From Rostratula benghalensis (taxonomy: Eukaryota; Chordata; Aves; Charadriiformes; Rostratulidae), in the NCBI GenBank assembly GCA_013399305.1, contig VXAI01000191.1:579191-643190 (forward strand): a stretch of DNA of 64,000 nucleotides, read 5' to 3'. Under the pieces are notes generated by a model that was given only the letters and a program-made list of their open reading frames with translations, did not search any database and had not been told where the DNA came from. The position numbers and the translations under genes are program-made. Position 1 is the stretch's first letter. Each line of letters opens with the position of its first letter. Of the stretch, positions 10,560 through 23,023 are shown piece after piece.

Positions 10560-10950
10560 TAAAGCAACAGAAAGCTGACAGGTAATGATCAAAAAAGGAA
10601 ATGGCCACTGCTGAGTTGGCATTTTATTGTCTTGTAAATGTAGAATTAAAATAACAATTACGTTTATGTGGAGACCATTCTTACTGGTTTACCACTCCAA
10701 GGGTGGGTGTGATTTTGTGCTTTAAACATCACAGAAGACAGAAAGCTTGTCAAATTATGTTGGTTCCCCCCCACTCCAACCCTTGGTATATAATGGTCTT
10801 TGCTATGGGACAATTTGTTAGCTAATTAAACAGGTCTTCATTTTTATTTACTTGTGCTGCCAATGGTCTCACAAAATGATTGTTCATAATTGGGTTTGGC
10901 ATTTTATTTTCGAACAGGCTAGTTCATGAAGACTTCATCTACTTCCTCCT
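10560..10950. other. Candidate conserved noncoding block
   Basis: This stretch is dense in homeodomain-type sites (AGCTAATTAAAC near 10820, AACAATTACG near 10652) and in CCAAT-like and ATTGTTCATAATTGG sequence near 10879-10895. It has no frame of note and no repeat. Conservation is not testable here. Confidence 0.2.
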
Positions 10951-11214
10951 AAATAACTATTTTTTTTTTTTTCTGTTATTGGAAATAAAGCAATGATCCA
11001 GTTGGAAGATTATCCTGAAATTATAATTACATACATAGGAACAATGCAATTTCCATAGTGTTTAACTAGAAACTTTGAAGGGACTTTTCCATAAACTGCT
11101 CTGTATACAATGGCTAACTACGGAAGAAACAGAAGACAGCAGACCAAACCTATAATGAAGCATTGCCAACTGACAGTTCTTTAAAGAAGTGCTGAAGTGA
11201 GAAGAAAAATAGAC

Positions 11215-11268
<54 letters not shown>
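11215..11268. repeat. (GATA)n microsatellite
   Basis: There are about 13 perfect tandem copies of GATA, preceded by a GACA variant. Long perfect tetranucleotide arrays are usually length-polymorphic. It is not attached to a recognisable retrotransposon tail. Confidence 0.98.
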
Positions 11269-11269
11269 G

Positions 11270-13400
11270 GCATTTAATATTGAGTGCTGTGGGTTGGCTT
11301 TTTGACTTCTAATTAAGCTCTTTCAGGCAGAATTAGGATTTACACAAAATATTAAAAAAATAATACTACCAGTAAATATTTTATGTTGTTTTATGCTTGT
11401 ACTGTATGACTGCTATAGCCAACATATAAAGGCAAAGGAGAAAATACATGCCTTGTCTTGAAACTGGGAACGTTTCGTGGCATGTATTACTGAGACATGT
11501 TGCACAGATGCTCTTGTTATGTTATCCTAATTAATATAATGTTAAAAAAATAAACAAACCAGAAGCAGGTGTTGACATATAGATCTAGGAGACTGCACTC
11601 TTTAGGAAGGAATTAAGAATATTTTAACTCAATAACTTAAAGTTTATGACAGAGACCTGAGACAAAGTATTTCCTCATGCCTGTGTTCTTGTTTATGTTA
11701 TGAGCACCGTACACAGCATAAAAGTAAGAAATTCTGTTTCTGTTAGTAAGCCCCAATATTATTGCTGAGGGCTCAAATGGTTCTACCCTTCTGGCCTCCA
11801 AAAATTTCAGAGCTCTTCCTTAAATGATACAATACTTTCTGATCACAAAGAAAAAGTCTGGTCAATTAATTCAATTTTAGGCACTTTAAATTTATTTCCC
11901 AGTTTCTAGCTTGGGGTTTGCTCCTCACAGGCAAGAAGAGACCTCCTTCCTGTCATCTTGTGGCAGAAGAGTCAAAAGGGTCGAGGCTGTTTACACTGCA
12001 CTGGGATGGCTGTTGCTGTCGTCTCAGTACAATTATGAGCTACTCCAAATACATCTGCTGCAGGGATGGCCCCCTCCCTTTCAAGCCTCTAATTTAGGAA
12101 GATTTTGAAGTTTAAATGTTCATTCTTCTAACAAGCCTCTCGACAGTGCTTAGAGATAACAATAGTAAGGTATCATTTGAAAAGCAAGTTTTGAAGGGGT
12201 ACACAGCCTGTTGTTAAACTTGTAGTTTGGAAAAAATGGGCAAGGCACTCTATTCCTTTATTCTTGGTTTATGATGTCTACAACAACAGAGATACTGCAG
12301 TATTATACTATCTAGCATACAGGGACCAGTTAATATATTCAAAGTACCTAGCAAGAGTTAATAACTGCAGCAAATTCTTTCTTGTAATGTATTTAGTCCC
12401 AATCTACAGAGGGTGAAAATGTGGTTCAAGCGCAGCTCAGTGAATCAGACGAAACCCTGGCTTAAGTCCATTACCTGGATTTGACTATTGCTGCTAGCAC
12501 CAAATGATCAAAATTATGCCTACTAACAGTAAAAACTGCAATGGAAGAGATAAATGTTCCTTCCAAACTTTTAATAACCCTACTCACTCTTTAGTCTTCG
12601 ATGTCATTTGGATTCTGGGAGGAAAGGTTTCCTAACTCAGCCCTAAGCTGATATCCTTCACTTGCAGACAGTCCTGGCAGTGGTTGCAGTCAGCAGTGCT
12701 GAGGAGGGCCATGACTTAACTACAGTGTGGATAAACACTTTTGCTATGTGTTATCAGTGACCAAGGCATAAGAGAAAAAAGATAAATTAATTGTGACCCA
12801 TGAAGATGCATAACTATTCACTGTCATTTCAGTGAAAATACTGCCCTTTTCCTTGGTCTATTTGTCTTACACAGTTTCAGAGAACTCAAGTATAAAGACA
12901 CACACACGGTATCTTCCCAGAAGTGTACAAGTACATGTAGCTGCATAGCACATAATAGTTTGCAGCGTTTTAAAACTCAACTCTCAAATCTTACTCTTCT
13001 CACTCCAAAGTTGCTGCTTTCTTTCTGGACTTCTCCCTGTTGCTAGGATCCAAGCTCCTGTATGGCCTTCTACAGGCTGCCCCCAAGACCATCATGCTGA
13101 GGCTTTACTAATATCAGGTCTCACTGAAGATGCTGTATTCTACTCTATTTCACAATTAAGTTTCCTTGTCATATTATAGTAGGAACCCAGAGAAATCTGA
13201 TGCATCTTGCCCATCTTACCTACAGGCTGTTGGAGCTACTTAATTAATTAAAGCTAACAGTAAAATTTATTTCAATTATCTTAGGTAAATAGTTTATGAG
13301 GTAATTTATTACTCCATCACAGTATTACATACCCTGTTGAACCTCTGACATGTTCAGTGACAGAAAATACATTTTCAGTTCTTTGGCAATTACACAGAAA
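11270..13400. other. Unique noncoding DNA
   Basis: No gene or repeat is recognised. A 65-codon frame at 11911-12108 has no motif. A short CA run lies near 12899-12907. Confidence 0.65.
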
Positions 13401-13407
13401 AAAAAGT

Positions 13408-13457
13408 CTTATTTTTTTTTTTTAGGTTTTTTTTCTTTTTTTTTTAGTTTTTTATTT
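13408..13457. repeat. Poly-T tract (three runs)
   Basis: Runs of about 12, 8 and 12 T are separated by AGG, C and AG, ending in TTTATTTGG. It resembles a degenerate oligo-T tract. No retrotransposed gene copy could be recognised on the minus strand next to it. Confidence 0.85.
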
Positions 13458-13459
13458 GG

Positions 13460-14035
13460 AGAACCAGAGCAATGAACAGAAATGTTTGGGACCACATAGC
13501 ACAACATCTGCTTGGTTTTGAGTTTTCTTGAATTTTTAAGTTCAACTGAAAGAAATTATGTCAATTACATCAAACAAAAAAGGAAAGAAAACTAAGAAAA
13601 AATACACAGAAAGAACACTTAGCTCCATACATGAACATATTTTGATTCTATATAATTTATTATTTGATTGAGCATGCTTGCTGAGATTGGCAAGATTTCA
13701 TGAAAGGTTTTGTTTCATTGCCTGCATTTTCAGAATAGCTTCATTAAAACTGTCATGCTTCTGATCTTTATTGCTGATATTTCCTAGCTGACCACGCAAC
13801 TTAACTTGCAAGTCTGATTTTATTTTTTTATTCTATCACTCTGTCTAGTGCTTAGAGGGCAAAATATAATCAAGAGTGTCTTGAGTGAATATTCCAAGAA
13901 AATACTTCATTTTTTTCAGGCTGGAGAAAAATGAGTTATCTTCTTGTTAGTATGACAATACATATGCTGAATTATTTTAAAGTTCTGCCTTTAATGCAAA
14001 GATAATAATTCAAAAACGTTCATTAAAAATTGCAA
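13460..14035. other. Unique AT-rich noncoding DNA
   Basis: I see no gene, repeat or RNA in this stretch. Confidence 0.65.
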
Positions 14036-14039
14036 AGAA

Positions 14040-14225
14040 ATCTTGGAAAGAGCTTAAAAAGCCTTTTGAGGTTTATTTGCATAATTCATTTTTAGAACTT
14101 TAATTAACAAGGCTCTGTAATTGTTCGTCTTCCCACTTGTGTTGCAGTTTGCCAGGCAAATACAAACTAGGAAATGCTATTTTTGCTGCACCAGAAGGAC
14201 TGCCTATGTGGATAACACTGAAAAC
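14040..14225. other. Candidate conserved noncoding block
   Basis: Within 180 bp there is an octamer-like POU site (ATTTGCATAA at about 14077), a homeodomain core (CTTTAATTAAC at about 14099), and a G/C-balanced block with TTTGCCAGGCAAA at about 14149, which is a palindromic NFI-like half-site pair. No open frame or repeat is present. A role as a developmental enhancer is inference. Confidence 0.25.
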
Positions 14226-14229
14226 TGAT

Positions 14230-17200
14230 TGTCATATTGTAAAGTTTTATTTTCTGGACATTTCTGATACTACAATTTTTTTTTTTTAACAACTTGGGGT
14301 TAAAATATGTTTTACTTGCTTGACAAAAGCAGTGAAGAGTACAAAATGAGCCTTACTTAAATCAGGAGTCAGTTTTGCACTGGTGATGGAAGGGACCAAG
14401 ACCTTACATTTGGACACTTGCAATCACAGAAACTGGTAGAGCTGTTTTCTCAGTTTCTAGTACAAAACAGGTGAATATACCAGCGTGGAACAATTATCTT
14501 TGATAGTAGCACAGAAAATAACTCAGTCTTCTTGGCAAGGCCTTCAAGTAAACACATAAAAACTATATTTTGTTCTCTTTCTATAATTATGAAGAAAAGT
14601 CAACAATATAAGAACTCTCAGGGAGCTGGCCCCCGTTTCTTTTTTTTTACTCTCCAGTAAACTTGTAGGTCTGATCTTTCAGCTGTTTTAAATTGATGTA
14701 ACACCTTTGAAAAAACAGTCTGCTGTTCTTAATTCATAACAAAAGAAAGAGGATGAAATTTAAACAGCTGGAGCAGATAGTAGTTTGAATCTTTCTTTGT
14801 TTGTGATTTTTGCTGCTGTTTACCTATATTTCACTTCAAATCCTGGAAAATGCCTTAGATCCATCTTGCCTTGTAAAACATTCTACTTTGCTTTGATCAT
14901 TATGCTTTCACTTTGACTTTCTCCTCTCTTCTCTGTGAAATTTTCTTCTCCTGCTCTTTCTGTGATTTTGCCATAAATGCACTTTCATATGTGGGTGGGT
15001 GTTCAAAAAAGTGGCCTCTATGGGACACTTCTTACACATGAACATAGGGCTAAGTGAGCTACTTCATCAGCTGACCTGCAGAACTAAAGAAATATAGTTA
15101 GTTCACTTATATTAGTAAAAGTAATTGTTACTGACAAATCTTGAAATAAGAAAAAGCTGAAGCAGATCAGAACAATATTTCTACTCTATCATTTACATGG
15201 AGAATGGATATTTACTACTGTAGCCTCAGTCCTCAAGAAATGGTAAGAACAATCCCTAATAGAAAATTTAATCTTTAATTAAAATAAAATTTTAAATACT
15301 CTGCAATAAATAAAGGCTAACATTTTACCCTTGCAAAATCCAGAATGTATTTTTAAATTTAATAGTTTTAAATTATGCCATTTTTTTTCTTTCCATTGTC
15401 TGCTATTTTTCTTTATCTGCACTTTAATATCCTCTTCATCTTGCTCAAAGTGACACTTGTCTCCTACCTTGCTCTTACCTACCTAAAACACAAGGAATGA
15501 TTCCTCTTGCACAATGAATTCTAAGCCAGTGCCATACATTTGAAGCACCTTTTTTTCTGCATGAATCCAACAATAACACCAAATAATAACATATGCTGAA
15601 AAATGCCAACCTTTATAAAGTTGCCTTTGTTCATTCATCAAGACATGTTTATTCACTATCTGACATTTGATCTACACTGGGGTATGTTCATAGGAATCGC
15701 CCTTTAAAAAGAAAATTGAGACTGAAAAAGGAGTAAACCCAGTAGTTCTGTCTTCATAGCATCTACACTGCACCATCCCACAAGTTTTCTGCCCGAGAGC
15801 CTCCTCATGATAGTTATAAGACTTTGAGAAGAGATATCTGACAAGCTTTACCTTTCTTAATAACAGTCATCCTTGGGACAGAACATGCAAACCCTTTTAT
15901 TAAAAGTCTCTGTTATATTCTATGAAGTTACACCAGGCAATCCCGATTTCAATACCCTGTGATGAATAAAACCAGCATTTACATGTAGCTAAATCAGAAC
16001 ATTGGTTTTTTTCTGATGGGTTTTAACCTAAGAAATTATATAAACCAGACATACACTTTTAATGTAAATTTAGCGGAAATGGAGATACTGGTTTGACGGC
16101 TATTAAGAACAAAGAGTTTGATTTCTCCATGGTTGGGAGGAATATGAAAAGGACAAGATTAAACTTCCCCCTCCCCTCCCAATCTCAGTTTAATGATGCA
16201 CCATATACTGAAACACTTAGCATAAGACTTAACTTCTACCCTAAGAATGCAGTAAAACAGAGTTTGTATTGCACAATGTTTAATTCATAACATCCTCAAA
16301 TAAATATGCAAATAGAAGGCTCTTTCTATATTAGATGCCATAAATACACTTCAGCTATAAGCAGTATTCCTAATGCATATAGCTGTATATTTAGTTGACA
16401 AGAACAGCGGAACTCTTGGAGAAAATAATGTAGATTTCAATTAAACTAAATTATAATTATTAAAAACTACTAAGCACATGTGAAAATCTGTTTCTACTAA
16501 TCTAAAGACATGATGCACTAAATATAATCCCTTTCTCTCATGATAACCATGTGGTATTTAACCTTATTTTAACAATAAGGATTACAAGTGACACTGTATA
16601 ACATTACATGTATGACATTCTTTGCCCTGTCCCGTTTCCTAAACAATGTTTTCCACTTGGACCCAGCAATAAGTTATTGCAAGCAAAAAACTTTATGTTC
16701 AGAGCTGATTAGTTTTCATTTCTAGCTTGTCCTCAGGTGTTTTATGCTTCATAAATACAACCAAAATATCTAGGCAAATTATCTCTGTTTCACTCTCATG
16801 ACTTATAAGCACAGATAAGGAAAGAACACAACATAGGATGCTTGTTAGAAGATTCCACTCTTTTAAAATTTCAGCTATATATTTGTAAACTGGAACAAAC
16901 AATGGTCAGCCAAGGTTCCTAGGCTTCTTTAGGGATCTTCAAAAAACTCCACAAGAAATAAATGCACCCACCTGTTTTCCCAACATAATTTATTACTTGT
17001 TATTAAAGCTAACAATAAATCTGATATAATAAATAGTGAATATAATAGAAACGGAAAATAGTTTCAATAATTCAGTGCTCAGGTTATGACTACGCCCACA
17101 GGCAAAGGAGGAATTTCAATACACCTCAGCAGCTGACAGACACTGTGAAAAAAGTTCAAAAAGAGGTGTGAATGAAACCCATATTTCTCAAGCATTTGCA

Positions 17201-17250
17201 AACCACCCTTTCTTTCTCAAGCCTGGAAACCTAATAAATAAGCTAATAAG
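14230..17250. other. Unique AT-rich noncoding DNA
   Basis: No gene or repeat family is recognised across these 3 kb. Frames at 16093-16290 (+) and 16699-16902 (-) are short and featureless. T-runs occur at about 14276-14288 and 14639-14649. Confidence 0.65.
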
Positions 17251-17256
17251 TAAATT

Positions 17257-17367
17257 GAAGCCTGAGCAACCTGGTTTGACCTCACAGCTTCTGGACCCTA
17301 TTTTGAGCAAGAGGTTGGACTAAAGACATCCTGAGGTCCCTTCCAACCTGAATTATATCCTGCGATG
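17257..17367 (+). mobile_element. CR1 LINE, short 3' terminal fragment
   Basis: The stretch reads AGCCTGAGCAACCTGGTTTG, then AGAGGTTGGACTAAAGACATCC and AGGTCCCTTCCAACCTGAAT. This is the last ~110 bp of a CR1 3' UTR on the plus strand. The usual ATTCTATG tail is degraded (TATCCTGCGATG). It is a heavily 5'-truncated, old copy. Confidence 0.85.
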
Positions 17368-17369
17368 TG

Positions 17370-17650
17370 GGTGTGTTTCTGTGAATATATTTTAAACTGT
17401 TTCTACGATGCTCCAGTGTTGTTAAGAAGCTTGTAAAGAAGGCAAACAACTGTCTCCTAACTATAAATAAGGATAAGCAATGATCAGCATTTAGTTACTT
17501 AGTTCTAAAATCAATATCACTGCCACAAAATTTTAGCAGACATTTTGTGAAGCAGACCAGGTGTTTCACAGCAGCTCCCATGTGTGGAGCGTACAGCAGT
17601 TTCTATACAATGATAAATGAAACTCTTACAGCTCTCCTGGGGGAGTACAG
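17370..17650. other. Unique noncoding DNA
   Basis: I see no gene or repeat. Confidence 0.6.
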
Positions 17651-17654
17651 AAAT

Positions 17655-17735
17655 GCTGTGATGTTAAGTGCTAAATGACTTGTCAATGTTACACAATTTT
17701 CATATCAGAAAGGGGATCCTAGTTTTTCAGCTCCC
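17655..17735 (-). repeat. MIR-like SINE remnant
   Basis: The sequence AAATGACTTGTCAATGTTACAC followed by AAAGGGGATCCTAG and TTTCAGCTCCCAT lines up with the antisense of the MIR 3' half (as remembered: aagtgacttgcccaaggtcacacag ... ccaggattcgaacccaggtctcctgactccca). Several differences and small gaps suggest a very old insertion. No Pol III boxes survive. Confidence 0.45.
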
Positions 17736-17897
17736 ATTCCTGCAATGATAAAAAACAACCAACCAACTAAACACACACATACCCATCTCAATCTAACAAT
17801 TACTAAAAGGTTGTGTTGATATTAGTAACAATGAAAAAGATGAAAAAAGTGACATTTGTTCTCAAAGGCACCAACACATGGGGAAAGAGAATGGGGG

Positions 17898-17972
17898 TTA
17901 TTACTCTTATTTATTGTTACTACTACTATTACTAATTACTAGTATTGCTGTTATTACTACTATTGTTACTCT
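17898..17972. repeat. Imperfect trinucleotide (TTA/CTA)n tract
   Basis: About 75 bases are made almost entirely of TTA, CTA, TTG and GTT triplets (TTGTTACTACTACTATTACT and similar). It is a degenerate microsatellite and has no coding potential. Confidence 0.85.
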
Positions 17973-18380
17973 TTAAAATGTTAACTTAGAGAAGCATGTC
18001 AATATTAAGGCACTTGAAAAAAAAATTGTCTCCCTAACTAAATGAAAGACATAGTAAATACTAATACCCTATTCATTACTACGGTCTGCAACTATCAGTC
18101 ATCAGTCTTCAACTTCTCATCTTTGCCTGTTTAATGTTTGGCATTTCAGCTGCTATACCAATTTTCCAAATTAATTTTTTTAAAAGCTACTGATTCATGA
18201 GTTCAGAAACAGTGAGATCAGAATGGGCCATCAAGCATCATCTGCGTAACATTTTGGTGATTTCTGCATGAAGATGTCAATTCCTGGTTGAAGTAAACAT
18301 TTTATAAAATTACTCACTCTTAATTAAAATTCCTGGAAACTTTAGACAGTGACACAGTGTACTTTCTGTTATTCTAAATG

Positions 18381-18403
18381 TATTTATTTATTTATTTATT
18401 TAT
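18381..18403. repeat. (TTTA)n microsatellite
   Basis: There are nearly six perfect TTTA units, interrupted afterwards by GCATTTG. No retrotransposon is attached. Confidence 0.95.
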
Positions 18404-19715
18404 GCATTTGGTGTCAGGTAGATATTAAAATCTCAGCTAATTTTCTGCCTTTTTTTTGTCAACAGAGAAATAGACACTTCTCAATTGCAATCTATCACCT
18501 GAAATAAAAGTATAAACTGAGACAGATAAGTTTTTCTTAAAATTTGACCTAATGACTAGCACAGACACAAACATCCACCCTGTAGACATTCAACAGATTG
18601 AAGGCTTCCCTGGTAGATTGTTCAGTATCTTACCCTGGTTGGTTAAAATTGCTCTCTCATTTATTCCTCTCAGCCTTAACATTCCCAGAGCATCTAATTA
18701 AAGGTATACGCTCACAAAATAACTCTACTGAGTCAACCTGCTCTTGGAAATAGACCTCTCCTTCCAATATTTGCAAATCTCAGGTTAGCAGAGGGAATCC
18801 ACTGTTTTACCTACCCAATAAGTTACAGAAAGGTCACGTCACTATCTGTATCTATATCTATCTACTGGTTACAACATAGTCCTACAAAATGTGATTGTTA
18901 GCATCCTGGTTGTTTTTGGTTTCAGGAATTTTGAGCTCATATTTCAAGAGATTGTCATTATCAATATACTTTTAAGCATCTTGAACAGGAACATACCCCT
19001 GCTCCATTCCATCTTCCTTCTCAGAGCAAGGCAATCAAGGAGATAGTATTTGAGAGGTCATGAATTAAAGGAACCTGGTTCTAGTTTATCATTTAGAATT
19101 GTCTCTTGAAATGTGAAATGTGTATTTCCAGCAGAAAAATATCAAATTTTCCCCACTCTGTACAAGAACTCTAGCTACTATACTGTTAAAGAAATACAAT
19201 GTTATAAAAAGGTGCTATAAAAAGATGACATTTTCTTTAAGCTATTCCATGAACAGAAAAATATATGAATGTGAGGCTTATTGAAGAATATAACCAATAT
19301 GCAATTCTGGCTGACATCCACAGGAGAAAGAAGTGGGTGATATGCGGTCTGATAGAGACAACAGCAGTGAAAGTGCTGGCTAAGAGTTTTGAAAGGCTTT
19401 GAAAGTGGTAACCTGGCATGCTGATAAACAGGGTATAAAAGACAAGGGGATTTGAAATGGGCCTAGTCCTGGTTTGGAAGTAGCAGAATAACTCTCACTT
19501 GGTTAGTACTGGTGTTACAATGCAGCCACGTAGTAATACTTGCAATTGCTGGACAGAATAAAACCGGTAGGAAATTTGGTCCTAAGCATAGTTTGGCAAG
19601 ACTCTGTTCTTCCAGGTTCAGAACAAAGGCTAGGGTACCCTTTTGCATAGATTCATCTGGGTCTCATCATTTATTCAGTGAATGTCTTGCACCAAAGGTA
19701 TGTGTAGTGGTCCTA

Positions 19716-19740
19716 ATGTAGTGCAAATGTAGTGCAAATG
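19716..19740. repeat. Short tandem duplication, 11-mer x2
   Basis: ATGTAGTGCAA is present twice in direct succession, followed by ATG. A recent slippage duplication is the likely cause. Confidence 0.85.
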
Positions 19741-20345
19741 AGGGGGTGAAAGAATTTATGCAGTTAGGAATGTTCATAACATCAATGACATCTCTCCTTC
19801 CTTCCCTGAAATAATATATACAAAATATTATTATACGGTGATTGTGAATTAAATCACATATCCATAATAGAAATTAATTGTTCAACTTACTGAGCAATTG
19901 GTTTCATACTGGCTTGTAGATGACATAACCAGGACTGCCAGGGGGAATACTATCTTGATTGGCAGCTAACACCAACGCCCTGGTGAACTGGGTATGATGT
20001 TATTATAAATACCGTTTTTTCCTAATGCACAGTTCACTTGGGCATTGTACAGAGCACTTCTGTTGTCACAGGTAGTTTTGAAGGTTTGCATAGGACTTCA
20101 CACAGGCTTTGAGAGAGAGACAAAATTGTTCTAAATTTTCTAAATTGAAAGGCTGTATTAAAACATGGCCTTTGATGGCTTTTGTGCATCTATTGTCCTA
20201 TGCCTTTATAATGTAAATTATTTATTTGATGAATACATTTGCCAGAAGAGCTCAGTAATATTAGCAGAATTATTCCCTTTTGAGCATGAGCAGACTGAAA
20301 ATGAAACCTCCCCAAGGCCTTGGTACTGATGTCTGTAGTCCCCTG

Positions 20346-20371
20346 TAATGCCAGATAACATTCTGGCATTA
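20346..20371. repeat. Perfect 10-bp hairpin
   Basis: TAATGCCAGA (20346-20355) pairs exactly with TCTGGCATTA (20362-20371) across a 6-base loop (TAACAT). It is too short for a typical pre-miRNA stem, and the flanks do not obviously extend the pairing. Confidence 0.85.
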
Positions 20372-22204
20372 TAAATTCCTTCCACGGTAATCTTGCTTGT
20401 TTTGAACCAGTCAAGTCTCTTTTGAGTAAAGCTCATGGCTCTTTGATAATTAATAATCTATGATATCTTAAGGAGAATAAGTTGAAAAACACTGTTTCCC
20501 TATTAGTGTCCTTTTACAACCCATCCTTTGCATAAATTATTCCTATCAGAGCTTTTCTTTCAGCTGGCATGGGAGTGAGGTGTGAAGAGAGTCAGTCAAG
20601 AACAACCTCTGCAGCTAATGACAAGGGACCTCCTTGATAATCTGGCAGCCCCCAGTACTGTGCCACTGAGCACTGTGAGCAGTAAAACACCAGACTGAGG
20701 GTATAGGTAAGATGGAAAATGGTTTGATGCAACAACACCCATCTAAATAACATATCAAAAAGCAGCACACTTTGGGAAATCTGAAGATGAACAGAACTCC
20801 TGCAGACATTGCCTTTGACCCCCATCACAGCCTGAAATGGACCTCTGGTAACAAAAGCATGATGGAAGTGTAATGAAAATCTTCAAATATTTGATCTAAA
20901 TTGATATCAGGTGTCAACAACATTAGATGTACATGAGGAATTAGTTTGCTTCTGGGTCGGCTTCTGCTGTGCTTTTCAGGTGAATGGATCTGAGGATCTG
21001 GTCCCAGATAAATCAGGGGGAATGGAAAAATCTAGCTCTGAATAAAATTGCCTGTTATAGGAGCCTATAACTCTTGTAAAGATCCATAGCCTACAGTTTG
21101 AGCTTTTGTGTCAAATGCAGAATTAATTTTCTCATGGGTAGTTTTTATACAAGCCTGTAACATAATAAAACCCTTACAGGAGCTGACAGAACTACCTGTT
21201 CACCTCATTTGGGTTAGGTCAACATTATTAAAAGCCATGCCCTGGAACTAGCGTAATTCAGCGTCTGCTGATCTGCTCTTTGATTTTAACAGCATCTATA
21301 ACTTGACATGAATTTGTAATATGAACATAAATTATTAATTTACAGGAAAGTTATCCAGCAATTCTATCATGAAAATGACTTTATATTAGCCATCAACATT
21401 CATAGAAAGTAACTGAATTTGTAGGTTGCCTTGTGAAATGCTTTACTGACATGAATTTAAGTCATGAGCTTCCAAGTCTCCATCTTCTGCAAAGACTTTT
21501 TTTTCTTTAAGAAAAACAGATTTTGGGATGGAGGGTCTAATTCTCAGAGACAAATAAATTAATTTCTTATTATTTTAATACCTATAGATACACCATCATA
21601 TACAAAGGTAAATATGGGTGTATCAATATGGCATTATGCTACACAGCCTTGACACAGTTTGAGTTTCAGACATCAGTAGTCCCTAGGCACCTACCACTCT
21701 ATTTCTGTATGTCTGAAAGGTTTTTTAGTAGTTTTGTGTCTTTTTTGAACATAAAGTGTGTCAGAATTCACAGATAAATCAATCCTCTACTTGTGGCATG
21801 GATAAGTTGTTTCTCTATATGCCTCACTGGTCCTGCTGTGATGAGCACCCTGAGGATGCTTAGGATGCTGAAGTTGTTCTGAGAACCTGTCTTTGAGCCA
21901 GACTGCACAAAACAGGAGAAGCCCTTACTGTAAGTCCATACCCAGTGGTCACGGCACTGACACTGAATGTGGGACATTTGTGTCCAGTTCCTTTCTCCAC
22001 AAAAATGGGACAAACTTCTTTGTTACAGTCTCTCTCGAGAGAGTTATCAGCCCTAGGCTATGGAGTGATTCTGTAGGCATTTCAGAAATGCAGTGGAGCA
22101 TCACAACAGCAATAGCTCAGTATTTTTGCTGCTATGCTTTACTGCAGAACTTCCCCATCCAAAAGGTGCGTGGCTGCCAGAGCTTAAGCACATTAGATGT
22201 GAGG

Positions 22205-22640
22205 TATGGTACGTGCTTTTCAAGAGAGATGTGAACAAACTGAAGAGTCTGGAGGACAGCAATGAAGTTAAAAAAAAAAATCACCTATGAGAAAAGTCTG
22301 AAAAGAAAGGAATTATTTAGCATAAAGAAATGAAGATGGAAGAGTTTGCATATGTTGAAGGTAGCCAGTAACAAAAAGGTTGTATATTGTTTGCTACATC
22401 TAACGTAAACAGGATAAGAAGGCAGCAAGGAAGATTTACCGTGGGAAGAGTTTTCTTTAAGTGAGGATTTTTAAGCACTGAAACAGAATTTGTCGGAGCT
22501 GCAGTAGCTTTAAAGAACTGGTTAGACAAATATCTTTTGGGAATAGTCTTAGCTGTTGCTGCATGAGGACAGTAGTTGGAAAGTACTATGCATACTATAT
22601 GATCTCTGAATGACCCTCCAACCCCATCTGTCTGTGGTCT
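22205..22640 (+). mobile_element. Old L3/CR1-type LINE, 3' region
   Basis: A plus-strand remnant from late ORF2 into the 3' UTR. TTTCAAGAGAGATGTGAACAAACTG matches the 'HFKRDVDKLE' coding block. CACCTATGAG is followed by GAATTATTTAG (the 'YE.RL..LGLF' block), then TTTTAAGCACTGAAACAG (the 'KHWN' block) and GAACTGGTTAGACAAATATC, a very characteristic L3/CR1 3' sequence. It ends near TATGATCTCTGAATGACCC and CCAACCCC. Frameshifts, stops and an internal A11 run break the frame. The minus-strand 212-codon open frame at 22317-22955 is partly antisense of this element and should not be called a gene. Confidence 0.8.
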
Positions 22641-22644
22641 GAGG

Positions 22645-23020
22645 AATCCTTGGGCAGTTAGTTTGAATTTAGGCTTCAATGAATGTTGTGATTCTAAAGT
22701 CCTCTCCGCGGGTCTGTTCTTCTCTGACTTCCCACATGCTACCAAATGATGAAAGGAAAATGTACTAAAGACTATGCATAAAGCTAATGCCAAGTGTCTG
22801 GTGCGCTGGCTTTGGGATCCCTCAGTGTAAGACCAAGATGGGTTGTTTGAATCAGAACCTCCTAATAGGTCCCCGTTAAGCAAGCAAAATACTGTGAGAT
22901 TATTAACATCTGAAATAAGTGTTTGAAATAGGTGTACTGGTACTGCCAATGTCAATTAATTTATTCCTGTGAGCCCTGTATGGCGTGTCTGTATTGCCTC
23001 TCTTTCCTGGGACAAAGGAC
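22645..23020. other. Unique noncoding DNA under a spurious antisense frame
   Basis: Nothing is recognised here. The long minus-strand frame that covers 22317-22955 continues through this part, but its other half is antisense LINE. The part lying in unique DNA is rich in Ser, Leu and Cys and shows no domain. Confidence 0.6.
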
Positions 23021-23023
23021 AAA

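Larger units (their letters stand above)
17975..22200. other. Unique AT-rich noncoding DNA
   Basis: No gene is recognised. Minor structures are listed separately (TTTA array at 18381, 11-mer duplication at 19716, hairpin at 20346). Open frames up to 113 codons (21893-22234, +) run into the old LINE and have no domain. The frames at 20190-20436 and 20592-20828 on the minus strand are overlapping alternatives in different registers, typical of chance. Confidence 0.65.

Noticed and set aside
22317..22955. 212-codon open frame (-)
   Set aside because: About half is antisense to an old plus-strand LINE remnant and the rest has no domain or splice context.
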